DNA of 8,392 nt from Candidatus Pacearchaeota archaeon (GTDB taxonomy: Archaea > Nanobdellota > Nanobdellia > Pacearchaeales > GW2011-AR1), in the NCBI GenBank assembly GCA_018304205.1, contig JAGVWR010000015.1, forward strand, positions 1 through 8,392, in the 5' to 3' direction. The position numbers were made by a program, and so were the translations under genes. This document shows, in pieces, positions 1 to 5,884 of this stretch. Every line of letters starts with the position of its first letter. The stretch's first letter is position 1. Under the pieces are notes generated by a model that ran no database searches, had not been told where the DNA came from, and saw only the letters and a program-made list of their open reading frames with translations.

Positions 1-168
1 TCTTTCTCTTAACTCTTTCGGTTCATCTTCGAATATTTCTATTGCAAGTTCTCTGTCTTCCCAGTCATATTCTCCAAGTTTTTCTTCTATATTTCTTATT
101 ATATCTATATCATAAACCATTATGTGAAATAAGGTAGTTACAAATTTGCTTATTAGTTCATCAGGCAT
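1..168 (-). CDS. Hypothetical protein, N-terminal part, runs off left edge
   Basis: This minus-strand frame is open from the left edge to an in-frame stop at 271-273. The first in-frame ATG is at 166-168 and gives MPDELISKFVTTLFHI; a second ATG at 118-120 gives MVYDIDIIRNIEEKLGEYDW. The visible 56 residues are strongly charged and probably helical, rich in Glu, Asp and Ile, with no motif I recognise. The codons between the stop and position 168 also read like protein (for example IVNEYRKLAHDD) but contain no ATG, GTG or TTG, so the true start is uncertain. It could be 168, 120 or a non-canonical codon. There is no clear Shine-Dalgarno sequence at either ATG. A TATA-like element lies at 236-246. 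The gene follows tatD on the same strand with a gap of 112 bases. The function is unknown. Confidence 0.55.
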   Translation of the reverse strand, partial: MPDELISKFVTTLFHIMVYDIDIIRNIEEKLGEYDWEDRELAIEIFEDEPKELRER

Positions 169-235
169 ATCATCATGAGCAAGTTTTCTATATTCATTAA
201 CAATACAGGTTAAAAATAATTTAGGCTCAAAACCG

Positions 236-246
236 ATATATTTAAA
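236..246 (-). promoter_or_regulatory. TATA-box-like element for the left partial gene
   Basis: On the minus strand this reads TTTAAATATAT, close to the archaeal TATA consensus. A transcript would begin near 210-215, about 45 bases before the ATG at 168. AT-rich surroundings, including another TATATA run near 264-271, make the assignment weak. Confidence 0.3.
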
Positions 247-280
247 CCTTTCAAATTTTGTAAATATATAATTACAACAA

Positions 281-958
281 TTATAAACTAAAAAGCTTCC
301 CGTAGTTCTCTTCTATTTTATTTTCAACTTCTTTCAAGCTTAAAGACTTTATTTGGGCTATTTTTTTATAGGACTCTGCTATAGTGCTGGGATCATTTTC
401 CCCTTCCTTATCAGGTTGCATGAAAGGAGAGTCAGTTTCACATAGTAATTGTTCAATATCAACCATCTCCACAGCCTTCTGAAATTGTTCACTATATTTG
501 ATACTTGTAGGTATTGACAAGTACCATCCGTTTTGGGCAATTCTTTTTACCAAAGTCATATTACCAGAAAAGCAGTGCATTATTACTTTCTTCGCCTTCA
601 TTTCTTCCTTGGCTAAATTGATGAACATTTTAAAAATTTCAATTTGTTTTCCTAAATTGTCCTGGCCTTTAAGATCTATTCCAATTTCACCTATTGCAGA
701 AATCTTGTCTTTGTTAGTTCTTATAAAATTCATTTCTTTTATTACTTCTTCTTTACCAACCTTTAGTCCTTCAGTAGGATAAATTCCTAAAACTGTCTTT
801 ATCTGTTTAAATTCTTTAGCAAGTTCAAGAGATTTTACATTTGACTTATGATCTATACCTGCAGTCAATATTATTCCAACGTTATTTTTTTTAGCTTTTT
901 CTATCAGCTTACTTTGATTTTTAAGAGTGTCAAAATGGCAGTGTACATCTATGAACAT
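281..958 (-). CDS. TatD-family metal-dependent hydrolase (DNase-like), probably lacking one metal ligand
   Basis: This 225-residue protein belongs to the TatD amidohydrolase-fold family, whose characterised members are Mg-dependent deoxyribonucleases in the cytoplasm. Visible signatures are the N-terminal HxH metal motif (FIDVHCH, His6 and His8), GEIGID with Glu91, HCFSG with His128, and the ETDSP motif with Asp176. Family members are usually about 250-265 residues. The shortfall falls between the helix ending INLAKE (about residue 118) and EMKAKKVIMHCFSG (from 119). This is where other members carry the strand 'lPviiHsR' with a further metal-ligand His and the following helix. The frame is continuous across this point, so the loss is in frame. 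The start is ATG at 958, with a TATA box centred about 26 bases upstream and no leader, so a leaderless mRNA is likely. Family assignment is firm; DNase activity is doubtful without the missing ligand. Confidence 0.9.
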   Translation of the reverse strand: MFIDVHCHFDTLKNQSKLIEKAKKNNVGIILTAGIDHKSNVKSLELAKEFKQIKTVLGIYPTEGLKVGKEEVIKEMNFIRTNKDKISAIGEIGIDLKGQDNLGKQIEIFKMFINLAKEEMKAKKVIMHCFSGNMTLVKRIAQNGWYLSIPTSIKYSEQFQKAVEMVDIEQLLCETDSPFMQPDKEGENDPSTIAESYKKIAQIKSLSLKEVENKIEENYGKLFSL

Positions 959-979
959 AAAAAAAAGAGTGCAAGAGAA

Positions 980-988
980 CTTATAAAC
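980..988 (-). promoter_or_regulatory. TATA box for the tatD-like gene
   Basis: On the minus strand this reads GTTTATAAG. Its centre lies about 26 bases upstream of the A of the tatD ATG (958), the normal archaeal TATA-to-start-site distance, so transcription probably starts at or next to the start codon and the mRNA is leaderless. Confidence 0.6.
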
Positions 989-1163
989 AAAGCGGTTTGG
1001 GGATTATGTTCTAAGATACTTCGATGCAAATAATATAGAAGCATTCGCCTATAACCTAGAAGCAAGATATTCAGGAATAGTTGATGTAGTAAATCAGACA
1101 GGCGGAAGTATCTCTTTTGAAGATCTTGAATATGTAGCTAGGATAGAATTTGCAAAATTATAA
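987..1163 (+). pseudogene. Coding-like stretch without a start codon; possible gene remnant or frameshifted small gene
   Basis: In this plus-strand frame, from just after a stop at 984-986 to TAA at 1161-1163, the sequence encodes about 58 residues that read like real protein. Examples are YVLRYFDANNIEAFAYNLEA and GGSISFEDLEYVARIEFAKL. The codons (AGA, ATA, GAA, GTA) match the neighbouring genes. No ATG, GTG or TTG occurs in this frame. The adjacent frame starting with ATG at 932 (MAVYIYEHKKKSARELINKAVW) would join it if the GGGG run at 999-1002 had one G fewer. That would give a protein of about 75 residues whose 5' end lies antisense to the tatD start. It may therefore be a frameshifted small gene, the tail of a gene cut off by a rearrangement, or chance. 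I do not recognise a family. Confidence 0.35.
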
Positions 1164-1236
1164 ATTATTCAGTTGTTATCTTGCATAGTAAATACACACC
1201 TTTATCCTCTAAAACATATATCAAAGTATAAACTTG

Positions 1237-1245
1237 TTTAAATAC
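1237..1245 (+). promoter_or_regulatory. TATA box for the surface-protein operon
   Basis: TTTAAATAC is a good archaeal TATA match. Its centre predicts a transcription start near 1267, giving a leader of about 13 bases before the ATG at 1281. The leader shows no Shine-Dalgarno sequence. A second candidate, GTATAAAC at 1226-1233, is slightly further upstream. Confidence 0.5.
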
Positions 1246-1280
1246 TAAATTGAAAGTTTCTAACTTAATAGTAACACAAA

Positions 1281-1934
1281 ATGAGGACAAAAAAAATAAC
1301 AGCCCTGATAGTTGCATTGTTTCTAGTGTTTATTCTAACGCAGCAAGTTCTAGCTATAACGGCCAGTTTAGGAAATTCAAGAATGGTACTAAGAATTGAA
1401 AAAGGAGAATCTATGGAAAGATATCTTACAATAAAGAACGTTAATGAAGTTCCAGTTAAGATAAATTTAGAAGTTAGCGGAGATTTAAAAGATTCCTTAG
1501 AACTTGATGAAAAAGAATTTACTTTAACTCCAAATGAAGAGAAAAGGGCATATTTCACAATAACTGCCACAAAAGATGGAACAACCGAAACAAAAATAGG
1601 CGTTAAGTTTTCCCCAGAAGAAGGCAATGCGGTGGCTCTTGCTGCAAATATTATAGTTATTGCCACAAATTCAGACGGTACAAGTACAAATTCTGCAGAA
1701 GGAACAACAGAAGAAAATAAAGACAAAAATGAAACTTCTTCAGGATTTAGCTTTAAACAAAATCCAATTGCAACAGAAGAGGCGGTTAATTCCAAATCAT
1801 TTGAGTTTTCGCCAATAATGATGTTATCAATATCAACTTTAGTTTTAGCAATCGTTTTGGTAGCTTTATTTGTATACTCACAAAAAAAGAGAGGACAAAC
1901 TAAATTAAAGAAGAGTGTGAAGAGAAGTGCGTAA
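1281..1934 (+). CDS. Secreted single-pass membrane protein with one Ig-like domain
   Basis: This is a 217-residue protein of unknown specific function. Residues 1-25 form a classical signal peptide: basic MRTKK, a hydrophobic core, then VLA before a likely cleavage site at 25/26. Residues 26 to about 130 look like an all-beta Ig-like domain of the type found in archaeal envelope proteins (ERYLTIKNVNEVPVKINLEV, then alternating strands). Residues 132-173 are a Ser/Thr/Asn/Glu-rich linker with an N-glycosylation sequon (NET). A membrane helix spans about 178-199 and is followed by a Lys/Arg-rich cytoplasmic tail (KKRGQTKLKKSVKR). The domain should therefore face outward. The stop codon overlaps the start of the next gene by 8 bases, so the two are probably co-translated and may act together at the cell surface. 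The start is well supported by the signal peptide; a minus-strand frame over the same region is an antisense shadow. Confidence 0.85.
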   Translation: MRTKKITALIVALFLVFILTQQVLAITASLGNSRMVLRIEKGESMERYLTIKNVNEVPVKINLEVSGDLKDSLELDEKEFTLTPNEEKRAYFTITATKDGTTETKIGVKFSPEEGNAVALAANIIVIATNSDGTSTNSAEGTTEENKDKNETSSGFSFKQNPIATEEAVNSKSFEFSPIMMLSISTLVLAIVLVALFVYSQKKRGQTKLKKSVKRSA

Positions 1935-4900
1935 TCTTTTCTTTGTTCTTGTAATTGCTTTATTAGTAATACCTTTAGCAAGTGCAGCCGATTTTGCGTA
2001 CATACTTAAGAGTTCTGTAGGGGTTGATTCTGGTTTAGTTGATGAAATAGAATCTTTGGGATATTCTACAGAGGTCATATATGAAACAGAACTTGCAAAT
2101 GTAGATCTATCAGAGTATAGAATAGTAATTGTTGGAGATCAGAATCTAGTTTCTCCTGAAAATGTATCCATACAAGATTATAGAACCCTCGTTTTAAGTT
2201 CATTTAACTTTTATCAAAGTGCTTCAGATTGGCAGTTGGGATTATCGAAAGAAAGAGGAATAAAAACAAGTCCAACTTCTTTAGAAGTGACTGATTTGTC
2301 TCACCCAATTGTAAACTCTCTCCCTCTTTCTTTCAAGGCGTATACTCAAGCAGATCAAAACGTTCAGACATACTATCTGAAAGGTCAAAAACCAAGCGGA
2401 ATTAAAATTGTAGTTTCATCTGGATCATCGGCAGATGCAGTAATTGCAACGCTAGATAAAGGAAAACATCTTCTTAATGGAGAAACAGTTCAGGAGAGAA
2501 TAGCCTATTATGGAATAGTTGAACAAGGGTACTGGACTCCACAATCAAAGAAACTTTTTGAAAACACAATAAATTGGCTTCTTGTAGGAGAAGACAGAGA
2601 TGAAGACAGTTTCTTTTCTGATGTGGACTGTAATGATTTAGATGATTCAGCTTACCCTGGGGCCATAGAAATACCTTACGATTCAATAGATCAAGATTGT
2701 GACGGATCAGATTTAACAGACTTAGATGAGGATGGTTTTGATTCAAGTGAAATAAACGGTCCAGATTGTGACGATTACGATCCATTAATAAATCCCGATA
2801 GCAATGATCCAGAACTAAACTGTATAAACGATGCCCCAAATGTAGTTTCTATTTCCCTTGAAAGTGTTTATCATGAAACGAATTTTATAGAAATAGGAAT
2901 AATAGCCGAAGATTACGAAAATGATAATTTAAATTACTCAATAAATGATTCAAGATTCGAGGTAAATGATAACGTTATATCCTGGCAAACAGATTATGAA
3001 GATGGAGGCCAATATATTTTTAGAATAGATGTTAGCGATGGACAGCTGACATCATCCAGAACGGTTTCTTTTAGAATAAATCAGTTAAATAGGCCCCCAG
3101 TCTTATCAGAAATTCCACAAGTTTCATGGGATGAAGATTCTTCATTTATATTAAACTTAAGTCAATATTTCCAAGATGAAGATCAAGATTCTTTAGTTTT
3201 TGGAATTCAAAGTACATCTACAGAAGAAAATATTATTATTTCTTCATTTGAAAACGGCTTGATTAATTTCACCTCAGTTCCTGATTTTTTTGGATCAGAC
3301 TGGATAGTATTCTTTGCATTTGACGGCAAAGAAGTAGCAGAGTCAGATATAGTAAATTTAACGGTAAATCCAGTTAACGACATTCCTTTGTTCATTCAAT
3401 TAATAGAAAATATAACTTGGGATGAAGATTCTTCTCTATCAGAAGCTATAGACCTAAACGATTATTTTATAGATATTGATTCAGATTTAGAGTTTAATGT
3501 TTCAGGAAATGAAAATATCATAGTAGAAATTAATGATAATGGCCAAGTAAGTTTCTCTTCAATCAAAGACTATGCAGGACAAGAGATAATAACCTTTTCA
3601 GCAACAGACGGAGAGTTCACTACTTATTCTAACTCTATTTTACTTGAAGTTTTAGAGGCAGGAGAACCCCCAGTATTTCAAGATTTAGATTGTCAAACGA
3701 ATATAGATGAAGATGAGATTTACTCCTGTATTTTAGAAGCAACAGACTTTGAAAATGATACTGTGACATTCTCAATAGTTTCACAATCCAACGCAATTTG
3801 CGAAATAGAAAACAATACCTTGACATACAAATCAGCATCAAACTATAACGGGCTAGCAAATTGTAATATAAAAGTATTTGATGTTCATGGTCAAGATACA
3901 AAATTACTCAATTTAACAGTCAGTCCTATAAATGATGCCCCAGAGATAACTTCATTCTCTCCAGAAGATTCTGTTATAAATGTTCCTGAAGGATTTACAA
4001 AGAAATTCTCTGTTTCTGTAACTGACTTGGAAACTTCATCATTAAACATATCTTGGATATTATCCCAAGGTTCTAATCAAGAAGTAGTTGCATCAACAAG
4101 AGAGTACATCTTTAGTGCAAATCCAGGATCATATAATTTGAAAGTGATCGTTTCAGATTTAAACATTTCCTTAGAAAAAAATTGGACAGTTATAGTAGGC
4201 TCAATTTCACAATTTACATGTGCAGAAGTTTCAGGATCAATATGTACTGAAAATCAAGTCTGCAGAAATTCAATCTTAGGAGTTAAAGACACAGACATGT
4301 GCTGTTCATCTTCATGTGTCCCGGCATTTAGAGACGCAGATTCATGTGAAATCCTTAATTCAACTCTTAGAGTAGATATTTCCGAGCCAAGTTCATCTAA
4401 AGAATTTATTATTGGAGATACGATAAGAACACTAATAGATTTAGATAATAATGGCAATGAAGAGCAAAACTTAGATGTAGAACTACATCTTTATGATTTA
4501 GATGAAGACGAATCTGTCGCACAAGTAAATACAGAAACAGAACTTTTAGGAAATAGAGAGAGAACCATAGTTCTCAATTTGGTTGTTCCAGAAGATATAG
4601 ATTTAGATCACTCATTTGCACTCTATGCAAAAGTAGAAGATGAAGTTTGTAACGAAGATTACTTAGAACTGACTAATCTGGAAAGGGAAGATTACAGTAT
4701 AGTCGTATCAAACTTTGCAGTCCAAATTGAAGCCCAGTGTGGAGATATAATTCAGGCAAAGGTAAAAGTAGAAAATACAGGATCCAAGGATAAAGATATA
4801 TCCATAAATGTAAAAAGTTCAGAGTTAAAAATAGATGAAAAGTCTGAAACATTTAAGTTAGAAAAACATGGAGAGGAAGATCAAGAAACAAGAACACTTC

Positions 4901-5226
4901 TTCTTGAGATACCCTCTAATGCAAAACAAGGAGATTACAACTTAGAATCTTTTGTAACATATAACTCAGAAAAAGCTTCCCTGTCTAAAACAATAAGAGT
5001 AAATTGTGAGTCTAATACAGATATAAGTACAGAAGCAGAGAACGTTTCAGAAAGTTCCAGTGTCTCAGGTGAAGAATCTATAAAACTTAATTCAGTAACA
5101 AAAGGAATTAATCAAAACGAAGATAAAAAATTAAATCCCGTCTTAATGTTAATAGTAACTTTAATGACAACTATTCTTCTTGCAGGTTTTGCCGTTGTTC
5201 TTTATCAGGCAGCCTCAAGAAATTAA
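1927..5226 (+). CDS. Large multidomain cell-surface protein: GATase-like, MopE-type metal-binding, Ig-repeat, Cys-rich, CARDB-like, membrane anchor
   Basis: This is a 1099-residue surface protein. It starts at GTG 1927, the only possible start, since an in-frame stop lies at 1918-1920. It has a signal peptide at 1-20 (ASA/AD cleavage). Residues 22-221 are an alpha/beta domain resembling class I glutamine-amidotransferase-like/ThuA-like folds (RIVIVGDQNL, TLVLSSFN, ending NTINWLLVG); I see no clear catalytic Cys-His pair. Residues 225-299 hold two acidic MopE-type motifs (DCNDLDDSAYPGAIE, DQDCDGSDL, DLDEDGFD, DCDDYDP), likely calcium- or metal-binding. About five Ig/cadherin-like repeats follow (about 303-386, 389-484, 485-577, 580-668, 669-757). 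A Cys-rich module occupies 765-807 and two CARDB-like domains about 808-912 and 928-1027. A membrane helix lies near 1070-1093, with a very short tail. Many N-X-S/T sequons suggest N-glycosylation. A role in adhesion or cell-surface contact is inferred. Confidence 0.88.
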   Translation: MRNLFFVLVIALLVIPLASAADFAYILKSSVGVDSGLVDEIESLGYSTEVIYETELANVDLSEYRIVIVGDQNLVSPENVSIQDYRTLVLSSFNFYQSASDWQLGLSKERGIKTSPTSLEVTDLSHPIVNSLPLSFKAYTQADQNVQTYYLKGQKPSGIKIVVSSGSSADAVIATLDKGKHLLNGETVQERIAYYGIVEQGYWTPQSKKLFENTINWLLVGEDRDEDSFFSDVDCNDLDDSAYPGAIEIPYDSIDQDCDGSDLTDLDEDGFDSSEINGPDCDDYDPLINPDSNDPELNCINDAPNVVSISLESVYHETNFIEIGIIAEDYENDNLNYSINDSRFEVNDNVISWQTDYEDGGQYIFRIDVSDGQLTSSRTVSFRINQLNRPPVLSEIPQVSWDEDSSFILNLSQYFQDEDQDSLVFGIQSTSTEENIIISSFENGLINFTSVPDFFGSDWIVFFAFDGKEVAESDIVNLTVNPVNDIPLFIQLIENITWDEDSSLSEAIDLNDYFIDIDSDLEFNVSGNENIIVEINDNGQVSFSSIKDYAGQEIITFSATDGEFTTYSNSILLEVLEAGEPPVFQDLDCQTNIDEDEIYSCILEATDFENDTVTFSIVSQSNAICEIENNTLTYKSASNYNGLANCNIKVFDVHGQDTKLLNLTVSPINDAPEITSFSPEDSVINVPEGFTKKFSVSVTDLETSSLNISWILSQGSNQEVVASTREYIFSANPGSYNLKVIVSDLNISLEKNWTVIVGSISQFTCAEVSGSICTENQVCRNSILGVKDTDMCCSSSCVPAFRDADSCEILNSTLRVDISEPSSSKEFIIGDTIRTLIDLDNNGNEEQNLDVELHLYDLDEDESVAQVNTETELLGNRERTIVLNLVVPEDIDLDHSFALYAKVEDEVCNEDYLELTNLEREDYSIVVSNFAVQIEAQCGDIIQAKVKVENTGSKDKDISINVKSSELKIDEKSETFKLEKHGEEDQETRTLLLEIPSNAKQGDYNLESFVTYNSEKASLSKTIRVNCESNTDISTEAENVSESSSVSGEESIKLNSVTKGINQNEDKKLNPVLMLIVTLMTTILLAGFAVVLYQAASRN
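3127..3434 (+). repeat. Internal duplication in Ig repeats, marked by a 17-base direct repeat
   Basis: TGGGATGAAGATTCTTC occurs at 3127-3143 and again at 3418-3434, 291 bases (97 codons) apart and in the same frame. Both copies encode WDEDSS at the start of successive Ig/cadherin-like repeats. The nucleotide identity over a conserved motif suggests the repeats arose by tandem duplication, with the rest of each unit since diverged. Confidence 0.7.
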
Positions 5227-5813
5227 GCTCTTTGCTCTTGAGTTATTCTGTAAATATACCCCAATAATCCGAGAACATTTTGACCATCCATGAAATCTAT
5301 AGGTTTTCTAGTTGCAAGGAATTTTTTCTTGTCTTCTTCTTGCATTGCATTTAAAAATTCACAAAAATAGGTGTGAATTAATTTCATTTGATTTTCACTA
5401 TATAAATAAGATTCATCGTCAACATAATCATAAGGAGATACTTTCCCTCTTTTATTATTCATTTTTTCTTGTGTTCTCCTGTATCCAGGCCTTTCTTCGC
5501 CTATTCCCGGATTAAAAGTTTCAGTATAAATTTTTATTTTAAGTTTTCTTTCAAGTCTAAAAGCCATATCCAAATAATCTATTGATTCTGCTCCTAAATC
5601 TTTAGATAAACACGCTTCACCCTTTACTTCATCTTCATTTACTCCAAAACATTCGGGCAGTATTTCATATGTCGACCTTACAACTTCCTTAACTAGTTTT
5701 TCATCATAAGGTTTTTTTGTTCTATTCAAAAAAGTTGTTAAATCTTTTTCTAAACAAGAAATATTGTCATCATCTTCACCATCCAATTCTCTTAATTGAT
5801 TTCTTCCTGACAT
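5223..5813 (-). CDS. Acyl-carrier-protein-like protein with long C-terminal extension
   Basis: This 196-residue protein contains a recognisable acyl carrier protein core at about residues 38-97. Helix I is KLVKEVVRSTYEILPECFGV, and the DSL-type motif is DLGAESIDYLD with Ser77 as the expected 4'-phosphopantetheine attachment site. Helix II ends MAFRLERKLKIKI. A 37-residue acidic N-terminal extension precedes the core, and about 99 residues follow it. The extension has a Gly/Pro/Arg-rich loop (about 100-125) and then likely helices (MKLIHTYFCEFLNAM, GLLGYIYRI). Some bacterial ACP variants have an insertion after helix II, so part of the extension may be ACP helices III-IV, but I cannot establish this. 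A carrier role for acyl thioesters is inferred; no ketosynthase, ligase or phosphopantetheinyl transferase is nearby. The start at ATG 5813 is supported by a TATA box about 26 bases upstream (leaderless). Confidence 0.75.
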   Translation of the reverse strand: MSGRNQLRELDGEDDDNISCLEKDLTTFLNRTKKPYDEKLVKEVVRSTYEILPECFGVNEDEVKGEACLSKDLGAESIDYLDMAFRLERKLKIKIYTETFNPGIGEERPGYRRTQEKMNNKRGKVSPYDYVDDESYLYSENQMKLIHTYFCEFLNAMQEEDKKKFLATRKPIDFMDGQNVLGLLGYIYRITQEQRA

Positions 5814-5832
5814 TACAAACCAATAAATAGAC

Positions 5833-5843
5833 TATTTATAAAC
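5833..5843 (-). promoter_or_regulatory. TATA box for the ACP-like gene
   Basis: On the minus strand this reads GTTTATAAATA, a strong archaeal TATA box. Its centre lies about 26 bases upstream of the ATG at 5813, and there is no Shine-Dalgarno sequence between, so a leaderless transcript is likely. This gives the ACP-like gene its own promoter downstream of the regulator gene. Confidence 0.65.
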
Positions 5844-5884
5844 TTATGCACAGACCTAAAAAAATATAAGATGACTCTGAAGAA

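Larger units (their letters stand above)
959..1280. other. Intergenic region with divergent promoters and a possible gene remnant
   Basis: This 322-base gap separates the divergent tatD-like gene (minus) and the surface-protein operon (plus). It contains the tatD TATA box at 980-988, the coding-like remnant at 987-1163, and an AT-rich promoter region at 1164-1280 with a TATA element at 1237-1245. I see no tRNA, no strong hairpin and no repeat in it. Confidence 0.5.

Noticed and set aside
267..285. Inverted repeat TATAATT-ACAAC-AATTATA at the tatD stop codon
   Set aside because: It is a seven-pair stem of A/T only, overlapping the stop codon and without a following T-run on the minus strand; expected by chance at this base composition.
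1265..1981. Open minus-strand frame of 238 codons opposite the first surface-protein gene
   Set aside because: Its translation is hydrophobic and Ser-rich with no domain, and it lies wholly antisense to a gene with a convincing signal peptide, Ig domain and anchor.
2474..2839. Open minus-strand frame of 121 codons opposite the metal-binding region
   Set aside because: The His/Leu/Asn-rich composition is what antisense reading of Asp/Glu-rich codons gives; no start context or motif supports it.
5319..5330. T-run as a possible terminator for the surface-protein operon
   Set aside because: Archaeal terminators can be T-runs, but this one lies about 95 bases inside the convergent ACP-like gene, where it simply encodes Lys/Phe-type codons on the other strand; support is too thin.
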